Below, piece after piece: positions 39,885-51,144 of a stretch of DNA of 64,000 bases; within the stretch, counting starts at the first letter, position 1, and the number at the start of each line of letters is the position of its first letter. Made by a program: the position numbers and the translations under genes. The notes below the pieces were generated by a model. The model saw only the letters and a program-made list of their open reading frames with translations, was not told the DNA's origin and did no database searches. The stretch is from NCBI RefSeq assembly GCF_000003815.2, contig NC_049979.1, positions 28,080,249 through 28,144,248 on the forward strand, read 5' to 3'. This DNA is from Branchiostoma floridae. Taxonomy: Eukaryota; Chordata; Leptocardii; Amphioxiformes; Branchiostomatidae.

Positions 39885-40169
39885 CTATTTGAGACTGTAG
39901 CGGAACAGACACTCCTTCAGCGGAGCCAAAGTCCCCAGTCCAGCACGTGACTGGTCCTTTGGGGGAGTCTGTTTCTCCATGAGCTCCATGTTGAAGTAAC
40001 AGACTACTATGGTGACGAACTGCTTGATCTCGTTCAGGGCAAAGAAACGGCCGGGGCACATGCTGACGCCATGGCCGAAGGGCAGGAGGTAGTGGCGCAG
40101 CTTCCGGCCATTCTTGTAGAAGGTGGTCTTCTCCATTCCGTTCTCTAGGAAGCGGTCATACTTGAAGGT
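39885..40169 (-). CDS. CYP7: CYP7-like exon 10 (haem-binding)
   Basis: Encodes [18 protein letters not shown], the haem-ligand loop [20 protein letters not shown] and the C-terminal beta region [13 protein letters not shown] ending FRYSLK-stop. The acceptor TTGCTTCAG and stop TAG are unambiguous. Strong match to the CYP7 C-terminal signature. Confidence 0.92.
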   Translation of the reverse strand, partial: TFKYDRFLENGMEKTTFYKNGRKLRHYLLPFGHGVSMCPGRFFALNEIKQFVTIVVCYFNMELMEKQTPPKDQSRAGLGTLAPLKECLFRYSLK

Positions 40170-43100
40170 CTGAAGCAAATGCATATGTGAGAAATGCAAA
40201 TTACTCAATTCGATAATATTCTGTTGTAAGGATACTTTCTTTGTCGACATATTGAGCTTTTATCTGTATAAAGATTGATGAGCGACTGTTGAGCCACAAA
40301 ACGGATTTTTCCCCTTGATTTTCTCCTTGATGCAAAGACGAAACACGTAAAAGTCAAATGTTTATCTTTTTGATTCATTGACATGCCAAACGCTTAAGTA
40401 TAGCAGTGGCAGCAACCAGAGGAAAGGGTGTAAAAAAATCAAGGTACTGAATTTAACGCACACTTTGTTTAAGATTGTGCAACGGTATGGGGTCTATTGG
40501 CGCTTACCGAAGGGTTCGCTTAGCGGTTACCCCGGGTTAACCTTCATTCGCTTCCGAGCCTTGTAGAATAGTAAGGAAGTAATTTTTAGTACTCAAGGTG
40601 CTTTCTACCTAATCCTCATGGTTCTCACTATGAAATTCAAGTGATGAAAGTAACGCACACTTTGTTTAAGATTCTGCAAGTTCCAATGTATGGGGTCGCT
40701 TTGCGGTTACCGAAGGGTTCGCCTAGCGGTTACCCCAGGCGAACCTTCATTCGCTTCCGAGTCGCGTAGAAAAGTAAGGAAGTAATTTTTAGTACTCCAA
40801 TTGTTTTCTGCCTAATCCTCACGGGTTTTACTATGAAATTCAAATGACGAAAGTAACGCACACTTTGTTTAAGATTCTGCAAGTTCCAATGTATGGGGTC
40901 GCTTTTCGGTTACCGAAGGATTCGCTTAGCGGTTACCCTAGGCGAACCTTCATTCGCTTCCGAGCCTTGTAGAAAAGTAAGGAAGTAATTTTTAGTAATC
41001 AAATTGCTTTCTGCCTAATCCTCACGGATTATACTTTGAAATTCAAGTGATGAAAGTAACGCACACTTTGTTTAAGATTCTGCAAGTTCCAATGTATGGG
41101 GTCGCTTTGCGGTTACCGAAGGGTTCGCTTAGCGGTTACCCCAGGCGAACCTTCATTCGCTTCCGAGTCGCGTAGAAAAGTAAGGAAGTAATTTTTAGTA
41201 CTCCAATTGTTTTCTGCCTAATCCTCACGGGTTTACTATGAAATTCAAGTGATGAAAGTAACGCACACTTTGTTTAAGATTCTGGAAGTTCCAATGTATT
41301 GAGTCGCTTTGCGGTTACCGAAGGATTCGCTTAGCGGTTACCCCAGGCGAACCTTCATTCGCTTCCGAGCCTTGTAGAAAAGTAAGGAAGTAATTTTTAG
41401 TACTCAAATTGCTTTCTGCCTAATCCTGACGGGTTTTACTTTGAAATTTAAGTGATGAAAGTAACGCAAACTTTGTTTAAGATTCTGGAAGTTCCAATGT
41501 ATGGAGACGCTTTGCGGTTACCGAAGGGTTCGCTTAGCGGTTACCCCAGGCGAACCTTTATTCGCTTCTGAGCCTTGTAGAAAAGTAAGGAAGTAATTTT
41601 TAGTACTCAAATTGCGTCCTGCCTAATCTTCACAGGTTTTACTATGAAATTCAAGTGATGAAAGTAACGTTTGAATATCATATATAAGAGAGATACTTGT
41701 AACGTAACGTTAGTTCCCTTCTGCGGCGGGACCTTTATCCGTTATATGATATGATGGGTGTTTTGGGATATCAAGTCGACGGACGGTAGTTTCCAAGTGC
41801 AAATATTGAGCCGGATGATATGGCAGTGTGATGTTGAAACTATTGCAATTTAACCCCCCCCCCCCCCATTAACTTGTTATACTGTCGAAAAACGGATATA
41901 GGTTACCCCGCGGATAAAGGTAAATTAGCGTTACCTCAGGGTCGTCGAAGACCTCTGGGTCCATGTGCAGAAACCCTGGATACAGCGCCACCCTGTCGCC
42001 CTTGCGGACACGAAAGGTACTGCCGGATTCCAAGGCCAGTTCTGCATCTTCGGTGGCAACACGGATGATGATAGAAGCACTGCACATGCGCAATGCCTCG
42101 TTGATGGCGCTGCCTGTATCAGCAATAGACAATGTGTTAGTTTTTTTATTGGTAACAGATTGTTTCGCAACAATGTCAGTTCGCAACCATCAGTTCGCAA
42201 CAAGGCAAGTCTTTTTGCAACAATGTACAAGTCGTTTCGCAACACTTGAATGTTATCAATCTTGACAGCCTAATAGTATTAGAAATCGTATTCCTAATAT
42301 GATTATACTCTTTCCGCGCAAAATTCTTACTGGATGCAAAGGACAACCGCGGCGGCAGAGGAACATGGGGCCGCATGGACCTGACAGCCCGATGATTTTC
42401 ATACGCCGGGCGGTTCAGTTTCATACGCGGCGTGCAGAGGTAGGAGCATAATTATGTTAGGAATACGATTTCTAATACATGTCGTACTATTAGGCTATCA
42501 AGATCAATAACATTCAAATGTTGCGAAAAGACTTGCCTTGTTGTGAACTGATTGTTGCGAAACAACCTGTAACCTTTTTATTTCTTTGCCATTTAGCGAT
42601 AAGCTTTGGCACGTAACTGACTGAGGACATCTGTTACAATGTTCTTTCACATTCTTTTTTGCTAATAGCGATGGTGTGCAAATAAAGTTTGGCCTTAAAG
42701 AGGTAGACTGGCTTATTTCCAGAGAACAACATGGATTGAAAGCTTGTTTGCAGCCTAGGAGCCGAATTGCAAATGTTTTCTATCATAAAATTTCACAAAA
42801 CATAATTACACATTAAACATTATCATACAACATTAAATATCATCATTCATACTTAAACATTATCATACAGCATTAAATATGGAATATTGCAATACAACAT
42901 TAGATATCATTATACGACTTTAAACATGAAGCTTTATTACTACATTATACATATATATATATTTTGAGACTAAATGAGTTACTCATACATTACATATATA
43001 ATCAAGATAAGTTTACACCCATAGAGATAACATAATCTTGTTAGAAATAAACTTTGGTAGGCTGGACTCTTTGTTGTTTTTCTGTGATACGAGCCTGACA

Positions 43101-46100
43101 ATAACCTGAACCTATCACCCGTACGCTTAGTGGTGTCTTTTTACCTTCCCATCATGCAATGCGTGCATATCATTAATATCACTAGCCAGGGAATTGTGCC
43201 ATGTAATATCATTGTGCCCAAACTTCACCAAACAGCAGTGTTTTTCTGAAAATACTATTGATTGATGATATTATACTACTTGTGCATCAGAAAAACACAA
43301 ATGCACCAAAAAGCACCAATGGAAAAGTAAAGAAAATGATGTTTGTTGTATTGTTTTTGTAATAATTGTTGACAAATATCATTTTCTTTACTTTCCAATG
43401 GGTGCTTTTCTGAAAATACTATTGATTGATGGTATCATACTACTTGTGCATCAGAAAAACACAAATGCACCAAAAAGCACCCATGGAAAAGCAAAGAAAA
43501 TGATATTTGTTGAATTGTTTTTTGTAATAATTGTTGACAAATATCCTTTTCTTTACTTGGCTTTCAGCTGCGATAATACACACACCGAGGCATTTCATGT
43601 CGTTCAGCTGCTCTCTCGTCACGTGGATCATCTTACCGGCTTCCTTCACTGTTTCCAAACTCTGTCCGGTCTCCTTCAAAATCTATAGATCAAAGAGTTC
43701 AGTCATCAGCTTTCGTGTCAGGATAAAACACGGATCTTTAGTTTCATGAGTTAAAAGGCCTTCCTTCCCTTTTTATACTTGTCTTGTGAGGAACTGAACA
43801 AATAGGATAAATAAAGGCATGAATAAGGGTCCATTTCTACTAGAAATTGGATCTGTGTTACCCTTGATTTTATAATTGGAATATTATGCACAATGGGAAA
43901 GCACTAAGTATGCTTTTAAAGACAACAAAGAACACACAAAACGTTAAAATATTTTCTTTACCTATGAAATTAATTCTTATGCAAGAAACTAAAGATAATT
44001 GTTGTATTTACCTGGTCCACTTCTGCCCTGACGGCATCCATGGCGACAGGATCCTTCAGGAGGTAGAACAAAGTCCAGAAGGCGGCAGGGACGGTGTTAC
44101 TCTGTCATGAAAAGGGAAGGGGGATGGGTGAAACACTACTTATACTGTCCTTTGTGATACAAAGCTGGATCCCATTTACTGAAGAGTAATGGATGCCACT
44201 TGAAACGTCCAGAAGTAATGTTCCGTTTTTTTTATCCAGTTCCAGAGATTTGGGAGATTTGGACATTTGTCGTTTTGTACCTATTTTTGAAATAGCGACT
44301 TTGGAACGTTGATTCTTACCAAAGAAGCCCACATAGTTGCAAAGTTGAACCCCGTCATTTCGTCAGGAGACAGATTTCCGTCGGCGTAGATCTCCTGTCT
44401 CATTCGGATGAAATCAGAGACGCCGCGTTGAGAGAGCTCAGTCGGGGACACCATGGACTAAAAACACAGTAAAACATTTTTTGTTGGGTGCTTTAGAACA
44501 GACAAAAACAATGCAGTACTGCACTCAAGTTAGTAACTTACTTTACCCCACAGTGCCACATGCATACAAAGTACAGACAGAAGGTAAAGGTAGTATTTTA
44601 CCTCCCCGACCGATGTCAGGTACCCATTTTACACCTGGGTGAAGTGAGGAAGGTCGTGTTAAGTGCCTTTCTCAAGGGCACAACCTCGGGGGCACGGCGC
44701 CTTTTGAACTCGGGACCTATAGGTTAGGCCATGTTGATTTGATTATATGGATGACATCCTCCGGGAACTCCAAAACTGATGCGAGCGAGCGAATAAAAAA
44801 AAAGTTTGGCCCCCAAAAAAAGTTGCCTTCAGTATGAAATCAAAGTGGCCAGGAAGGTTGAACATAGGACTAAACACACATAGTATGGTATACCAACAGT
44901 TAGGTGTAGGGACCAGTACATCATACGGGTGCAAAACATTTTTTTCTTCTTGGACCAATCCGAAAAAAACAGACCTGAAAAAAACAACAGAGGAACAGGT
45001 TTCGCCAATTACAAAATGGACACACTATGTCGGCAGCCATTTGGGGTCTAACCGCGGGGGGCCAAGAAGACAACAAGAGCGAAGTCAAGTAGAGTTTATA
45101 GTCAATTGCACCAAGTTTCTACAGTCAAAGGTACAGAGACAGTTAGCCTTTATTACATGGAGATGGGATTTTAAAATGCAGTGGGAGTCCAATAATCCAC
45201 CAAACAGATTCCTTTGTAGCAAAATTGACCAATTACCATTGTTTTGAGTATTGACAGTTCTCAAGTTTTCACAGACAATCAGGTCCAGGTTCATGTACGG
45301 ACCTGGAAATGATCCTCTGGACCTGAATTTTCTGTACTGGTACCTCCCCCAACCAACAATAGATTTTTTGTCTTTCTGTCCTTTCACATCTTATTCTTTG
45401 ACTTTAGATTCATTTTGGCATTCTATGGCATTAGTTATCTGTTTTCTGATACTTTTTTTTCAATCTACGGAATATTTGTGCTCATTTTACAGCTGCTTTG
45501 CACAATTTATTGTGTGGTCGAAAACTTGTTATTTTTTTGGAAATGGCCGAAAATTGGTGCGAGCGCGGATGTCATCCATATAATCAAATCAACGTGGCCT
45601 TATTAGCCCAACACTCTACCAGTTACGCCACACATGACGCAACGCTACATTTCAGAAGTAGAGTTCGGCGACCTCATACATCCATGAATAGATCTTTTGC
45701 AAATGACTTTCATACTTGCATAATTTATCCTTTATTACTTTCTGGAGTTATCCTCTCCGGAAAATCTTCATGAAGAATGCCACTGCAATTCCAAAACTAG
45801 CCGCCATGAGCCAACTTGATGCAAAAGGTATCCCCAAATACCTTGTTTTTCAAAACAACGGATGTAGTTTACCCCGCAGTAATAAAGGTGAATTAGCGTT
45901 ATCCCTGTTCTCATGGAGATAAAAACAGACCAGATCATATAACATACCTTCAGATATTCGTATCGCTTCTTGGTTTGTCCCATGAGGCACCACGGTACGT
46001 TGGAGATGATCTCTGGGAACCTCTTGTCGTACTTCTGGAACTCCTCCATGGCGTGGAGCAGCCGTGCTGTCTCTTCTTCATCTTCTTTGTGTCTCCCAAA

Positions 46101-49100
46101 CAGAGTCTTGTAAGATGCTGTTGTACGCAAAACACGGTTTATTCAACTGTGCAAGAAATGCATGTCGTTATAATGCTAGCTTTTCTTCCGTAAGGTCTAT
46201 AGTCTTTTTCCATATAGTCGCAGAATTCACGCAGCGAGTATATACGTCCCTCATGTTTGTTTTTTCAATTTTTCAGATTTGCTTTCAGAACTGCACTCAA
46301 GTTAGTAACTTATCTTAATAGTGCCATATACACAAGGACGGACAGAGGGTAAAGGTTTTGAAGCCGTAAGGGCAGTGGGTTGTTGTCCAACTCTCTCCTT
46401 CCACCGCCTTTTACCTCCCCAACCGAAGTCAGGTACCCATGATTTTTACACCTGGGTGGAGTGAGGAAGTTCGTGCAAAGTGCATTTCCCAAGAGTCCAG
46501 TATCGGTGACATACTTTAACAACTTGCATCATATTTCAATTATGACAGTTTCGAAATCAAGTTTCACAAATATCCAATCTTCGGTCATCGTCTAGTCCCT
46601 CAGCGACCGCCCTCTATAGTGAAAAGGATACTCGCTAAGCAAAGGTTCGGCTCCAGTTGTTGTTTGTACGTGGTTTTAGACGTTTTTATCGGGGCTTTCA
46701 GTTTTATGTCTTTCAGCAAGGCTGTGGACATACATAACGAATTGAAACCGGTACAAAATAGAAAGCCCGATAAAAACGCCTAAAACACGTAAGAAAAACA
46801 GCCGGTGCTAAACCTCTGCTTGGAGAGTATGAAAAGGGGACCTTACCGCTAAACATGATTCTGTAGACAAAGGACCACAGCTCTCCTTTGTTCCACTCTG
46901 CCTTGACATCTGTAGCGGCTAACATGGCGGACTGAAGATTGGTCATCATCACCTGGATCAGTGATGAAATATTTTTTCCATATTTCAGAAAATTATCGTT
47001 TGCGCAGCTGTCAATCTTATCCAGTCAAGAATTAGGGTGTCCTACAAAAATAGGGACAATCGTGGGGATTCTCTTTTTCTTTCCTTTTTTTTTCTAAATT
47101 TCAGTACTGATAATAATAAAACATCATGTTGTAATTAGCATGCAGGTATACACAGAACAAGCACAGATGTAGTCATAAACTAAACAAAGAAGTAAAGTGT
47201 TATGTAAAGATTCTTACCTTAACTATTCAAAATCTTAACTTCTAAATTCTGTACTGAATTGTAAACATAAACTCAGATGGACAGACGGAGAGCGAAAGTT
47301 GCTGGTGTTGTATTTGCATTTGACAAAATCGCTGCAAGATTTATAAATTATAGTACCTCTGTGACCTTTTCCAGTCCCTGCCCCTGTAACTCCTTTGGAT
47401 ACAGCGCATCACTGTCGGCTCGGACCCAATCGCGGTGGGTACCGTAGACTATCGGCATGCCGAAAGCGCGATGGGCTATCTTGGACGAAAACACGCGGAA
47501 GTCCAGAACCCTAAAATGACAGAAATCAAGTCACATTTCAAACCTGTTCTTAGTTAACACAATGATTGACTATTAAATACACATCATCATAGTAGCTGAA
47601 AATGAGAACCTAGTTTCGGTCAAGGACGTCATTTGGGATGGTGTTCAGGTGTGTTCCGCCTGAAAGTGGTTTTTCGGCTATGTCAGACAAACAAACAAAC
47701 AAACAAATGAACAAACAAATGAACAAACAAATGAACAAACAAATGAACAAACAAATGAACAAACAAATGAACAAACAAATGAACAAACAAATGAACAAGC
47801 AAAAAACTGAACTGTATACCTATCAGATCCACACGTGCGTATATATTCAAGTCCGTATGAGGTCCTTATGGAGTTCTGAAACTACCTCCCACCGACTTAG
47901 CGATCCCCAAATACCCTATTTAGTCTCTACCGGGCTCCACAGGTTGCTGGAAAATAGTAGAAATTCGACAACTGTAGACGCAGAACATACTAGAGGAGTA
48001 AGCTAGCCAGGAAGTTTGTGACCCTGCTAACTCGTCTGACAATATTTGTCCAATTTCTACTATTTTTACGGATTTCAATCTATACGCATGTGTGAACACA
48101 CCTTTAATGGTTCTTTACAACATGTTTGTTCATACTGACTTGCTGTTCCGGATGGCGTGAGTGAATGAGTGCGGGTCCAGGACGAAGGTGGTGTAGTGGC
48201 CGGCCAGTCGCACGGTGAACACGTCTCCATATTTCTTCCAGCGGGAAGTAATGAAACCCAGGGGGTTTCTGGAAAACTCCAGGGCGACCCCCAGGTACGG
48301 AAGAGGGCCTGGCTCCAATGGCGGCTCACCAGGTCTCCTGGAGTGTACGGGGCAAATAACACAGTTAGATCTCTCCATAGGAAAGCTTGTCAAAATACAC
48401 TGAAACAAGCCCTCAGAAAAGTACTATCCCCAACTTCAATCTTAACTAGAGTTCCACGACCCCATACCTTCGCCAAATGATCCGTACCTTTACGACTGCT
48501 GTGTAAATTGTGTTTGTCATTAATTATGCAAATAAGGTTCTCATTTGCATAAATTATATCAGTTGATCATCTCCTCTATCAGACAACAGACGTACACAAT
48601 CTATGTTAAGAAAGAAGGCTTTTATCGCATTTTCAGGTAATTTATGCATATGAGGATCTCATTTGCATAATTAATGTTCACCTATACATAACTTTCAAAT
48701 GCAACAAGTAAGAACTTCCTGTTATTTACCACAATAAAATTATAGCATTTTCTCATTAATTATGCAAATTAGATCTTTATTTTGCATAACATCTATCAAT
48801 CAATATTCTTCTCCTTCTCAGTTACAAATGTTACATGTTGCAATGGTCCTATAATGGAACTGAGCGTGTTTACAAAATTTCTTAACTAATTAGGAAAATT
48901 AGATACCAATTTGCATAATTAATATGTCATTATGTAAAGCATCACTTAAGCTATTTACATACCAAAAATCATAACAATCCGTTAACCCGTTCTTGAGTTA
49001 TTCCCTTTTAAAGTCTGACACTGCCCTGCAGTTTCAAAACAAGCCGCTAGGGGGCCCAAACCTACACCACTTACTCTCGGCACCAATACCTGTCTACCAC

Positions 49101-50331
49101 TCAAAAATCATAGCCGCAGCATGTTCAGAACTCGAGATATTAAACCAGGAAGCTCTGCTGCAGTACCGTAACAAGCTGCTAGGGGGCCCAAAATCTAATC
49201 GTTTCCAGGTCTCATCAAGACCTACCCACATACTAAATAGCAATACAATCCATTAAGGCTTTTTTTAGTTATGCTGGTCTCTACATACATACATACATAC
49301 ATGTACATACATAACGTTACATATATACAAACAAACGCTACCCAAAATATAACCTTCTTGGCGAAGGTAAAAATTCTTCTCTTCCAGAAAGTCACAAGGA
49401 TTATCTTTATTACCCTTTACATAACAACGTGTTGATTGGTTTAATCACCGAGGAATGCTCGCTCTATATATGCGGAAGAAATTAAATCACAACTTTAACA
49501 TCAGATACCACCCGTATACTAAAGCACTAAAACCCTTCCGCACGCCAACCAAACTGCGGAACTGAGCAAATTTTAACCAAAGTGGGAAAGTTTTAAGACC
49601 CTACCTGTTTCGTCTAACCCTTCTAACGCTCAAAATCCCCAGATTGGGCCAAAATATTGAAGGAAAAAGAGGATTTAAAGGATTTTGTGCTTTTTACTGC
49701 GCAGCTCAACTGTGACGTCTGACCTACAATGTGAAGGTCGGACAACTTACACGCCCATTCCACTAAAGCGGGAACCCCGCTGCGACCACGCTGAACAGAG
49801 CACTCAGCGATTTTCATCGACAAAATACAATCTTTTTAATGCTTTCCGTATTTTCATTCGTACCATTACAGGATACAGTTTGTATGATATTCCGACTATC
49901 ATGAACCAAAGGTTTACACATATCCCCAGCGCGATCGTCGCTTTGTTGATTTTAGGGGGCTCAAAGTTCATCAACTCGGAGAACAGCGCAGCAAACTTGT
50001 GACCTGGGTCAGTACACATTGTAAAACACTAGGAGCGACTCAAACTCCACGTTCATGTTCGGTGCGCCCCATTTGACGTGCAACGGACTTAATTAGAAGC
50101 ATTTATATATGAACTGGCTTTAACAGGGTTCACGACGTGAGCTGTGTAAACTTCATATCCCATTGAAATTGAGATTCGCCTTGCGTGTGCCATAGTCTGG
50201 TGAGCAATAGCGTAAGACGACGTTGTTAAGAAGAAGTGAACAAATATTTCTTACCTACGCCTTGTTGTGACCTGTAGAAGCACGAAGACTAAGACTACGG
50301 CCAGACAAACGCCCAGCAGTTCTGTCACCAT
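39885..50331 (-). CDS. CYP7: CYP7-family cytochrome P450 (sterol/oxysterol 7-alpha-hydroxylase type)
   Basis: Ten exons, listed from the start codon: 50255-50331, 48140-48337, 47357-47510, 46847-46952, 45948-46117, 44320-44457, 44012-44101, 43586-43682, 41935-42113, 39885-40169. All phases agree; total 1,494 nt, 497 residues plus stop (human CYP7A1 504, CYP7B1 506). Residues 5-20 form an ER anchor ([16 protein letters not shown]). [20 protein letters not shown] follows. The I-helix reads [13 protein letters not shown], with Asn where most P450s have the acid-alcohol pair, as in CYP7/CYP8. ExxR is E349-A-L-R352; the haem loop is [10 protein letters not shown] with Cys441. The tail DQSRAGLG-x-L is typical of CYP7. 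Expected reaction: NADPH-dependent 7-alpha-hydroxylation of cholesterol or oxysterols at the ER. The A/B subfamily cannot be assigned by eye. Confidence 0.9.
40441..41680 (+). repeat. 203-bp satellite, six copies, in CYP7 intron 9
   Basis: 'aacgcacactttgtttaag' recurs at 40,455, 40,652, 40,855, 41,058, 41,260 and 41,463, giving a period of 197-203 bp, with a partial copy at 41,666. Each unit holds 'gcggttaccgaagg' and 'ttagcggttacc', a repeated GGTTACC module. Confidence 0.9.
41705..41933. mobile_element. MITE abutting the CYP7 exon 9 splice donor
   Basis: Termini TAACGTTAGTTCCC and AATTAGCGTTA with the sub-terminal 'cggataaaggt' and 'ggtaaccc-gcgg' blocks of the family at 10.1 and 50.8 kb. 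On the minus strand its end forms the donor sequence G|GTAACGCTAATTTACC. A poly-C run (41,853-41,866) lies inside. Confidence 0.78.
41935..42113 (-). CDS. CYP7: CYP7-like exon 9 (K-helix ExxR)
   Basis: Encodes [20 protein letters not shown] through [20 protein letters not shown] and EVFDDPE. It holds the ExxR pair that, with the haem loop, defines the P450 core. Its splice donor GAG|GTAACG abuts a MITE: the intron bases from the third position on are that element's terminus. Confidence 0.88.
42151..42574. mobile_element. MITE with long inverted arms (GTTTCGCAACAAT)
   Basis: Left GGTAACAGATTGTTTCGCAAC and the inverse of the right end (GGTTACAGGTTGTTTCGCAAC) match; inner blocks 'ttcgcaac', 'aaggcaagtc', 'gcctaatagtatta' are also inverted, giving arms of about 170 bp around a GC-rich centre with 'ccgcggcggcagagg'. 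Confidence 0.72.
43230..43560 (+). repeat. 164-bp tandem duplication
   Basis: 'ctgaaaatactattgattga' begins at 43,246 and again at 43,410. Each unit also contains inverted halves ('ggaaaagtaaagaaaatgat' against 'atcattttctttactttcc'), so the pair can form hairpins. Lies just upstream (lower coordinate) of CYP7 exon 8. Confidence 0.8.
44560..44722 (-). mobile_element. SINE fragment
   Basis: Shares 'ttttacctccccgaccga-gtcaggtacccat' blocks with 46,310-46,508 and the phrase 'gtgcctttctcaagggcac', whose inverse 'gtgc-cttgg-aaaggcactt' is present in the SINE at 63.5 kb and at 25.55 kb. Ends 'tgaactcggga', a B-box-like inverse. Confidence 0.5.
44727..45599. mobile_element. Harbinger-like MITE with nested hAT-like core
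   Basis: Ends GGCCATGTTGATTTGATTA and its inverse, flanked by TTA on both sides (44,724-44,726; 45,600-45,602). A 3-bp TWA duplication is the mark of PIF/Harbinger elements. The centre contains a relative of the 2.45-kb hAT element ('gggaccagtac' ... 'gtactggtacc'). No transposase frame. Confidence 0.75.
45840..45902. mobile_element. Fragment of the 'TAACGYTAGTTYACC' MITE family
   Basis: Only one end is present: 'cggatgtagtttaccccgc' then 'aataaaggtgaattagcgtta'. It lies 45 bases from the end of CYP7 exon 5. Confidence 0.55.
46280..46508 (-). mobile_element. SINE fragment
   Basis: Second copy of the fragment at 44.56 kb, sharing 'actcaagttagtaactta', 'ggacagagggtaaaggt' and 'aggtacccat...ttttacacctgggtg-agtgagga'. 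Confidence 0.5.
46628..46831. mobile_element. Palindromic MITE with AACCTCTGCTTGGAGAGTAT ends
   Basis: Left 'atactcgctaagcaaaggtt' and right 'aacctctgcttggagagtat' are inverted, as are inner 'gtttttatcggggctttc' and 'gaaagcccgataaaaac'. It ends 15 bases from the donor of CYP7 exon 4. Same family as 11.2 kb. Confidence 0.7.
47688..47803 (+). repeat. 12-bp tandem repeat (AACAAACAAATG)n
   Basis: About eight perfect copies of a 12-bp unit after a CAAA run; the unit length divisible by three makes open frames on both strands that are not genes. In CYP7 intron 2. Confidence 0.9.
48440..49375 (-). repeat. Dispersed repeat rich in TTTGCATAATTAAT, inverted relative of 60.2 kb
   Basis: Starts 'aactagagttccacg', contains about eight 'tttgcataattaat' or inverse motifs, two 'ctagggggcccaaa' segments and ends near 'cttcttggcgaaggt'. 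The same elements in reverse order appear at 60,235-60,800. Family unknown; lies in CYP7 intron 1. Confidence 0.55.
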
Positions 50332-50813
50332 CTTGCTGCAGTTCGGCAGGCAAGCCAGTCTATCTAAAGTTCATGTGGCACTGAGCACAGTCAAGGCGCA
50401 TGCGTAATCGATATCTTCCCAAAGTCCAGGTCCAGCTGTGGCCTCAAATGTTCTTCAACCCTAGGGCCAAGGTACTCTCCAAGCAGAGGTTAGAGGGGGG
50501 TGGGTGTCATCGGGACCTTCTACACACTAGACAGGCAACATTTGCAAGCAAATACTGTATATTTCAACCATCTCCAGCCTTGTGACGGGTGATGGGGGCT
50601 TTAGTAGAATTACTTTCCGTCGAGAGGCGCAAAAATGTGTTCACGGTGGGAAAGTGAATGTGGCGATTCGAACGTGACTTTGCTAACACTCCAATGTTAG
50701 TACATGTACAACAACACAATCTAATATATTCCTAATAGGCCAAGTTAGGGTTGTGTTCCGGTGCTGTAGCATGAAAATCGATTCGTTGCAGGGCCAACAT
50801 ACGGGGGTTACAG

Positions 50814-51002
50814 GTAACGCTAGTTTACCTTTTTCCATTGGGTAACCTAGAGTCATTTTTGTTAAAAGCTGGATATTTAAAGATTCCATGTCAGCATTAT
50901 CAAGATATTGCAATGAAAAACTCGACTAAATGATCCCAAATTACCCTATTTTATATACAACGGATAAAGGTTACCCTATGGATAAAGATGAACTAACGTT
51001 AA
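50814..51002. mobile_element. MITE of the 'TAACGYTAGTTYACC' family in unit 1
   Basis: Left TAACGCTAGTTTACC, right inverse ...AACTAACGTTA. Unit 2 has the empty site (gggttacaggtaacagattt at 55,885-55,904), which places the edges and supports a TA or TAA target. A remnant end is in unit 3 at 60,808-60,836. Confidence 0.78.
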
Positions 51003-51138
51003 TAGATTAAATGTCTTACGTCAGTCCTGAGACTTCTACCACAACAAGGATCTAGGTAAGAAATTCCGTATCTATAGAAAGTTTGGATAAAAGATGACAT
51101 GAGACTCGTATTGAAAGATGCAGAAACCGTAGTTTGAC

Positions 51139-51144
51139 TTTATT
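51139..51144 (-). terminator. Poly(A) signal, STMND1-like copy 1
   Basis: AATAAA on the minus strand about 800 bases past the stop. The hexamer and its surroundings (aaagtcaaactacggtttc) are conserved in units 2 and 3, supporting a real transcript end and a long 3' UTR. Confidence 0.6.

Noticed and set aside
40441-41680. CRISPR-like regular spacing of repeats
   Set aside because: Units of 203 bp are contiguous without unique spacers, in a eukaryotic intron.
42094-42424. Frames around 'ccgcggcggcagagg'
   Set aside because: Inside the centre of a long inverted-repeat MITE; no family motif and out of the CYP7 exon frame.
47610-48006. Frames of repeating Met-Asn-Lys-Gln and Phe-Ile-Cys-Leu
   Set aside because: Produced by the 12-bp repeat, whose length is a multiple of three.
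49804-50019. 71-residue minus-strand frame with a hydrophobic span near the P450 start
   Set aside because: Lies within CYP7 intron 1, has no acceptor/donor that keeps frame, and the first exon at 50,255-50,331 already supplies the anchor.
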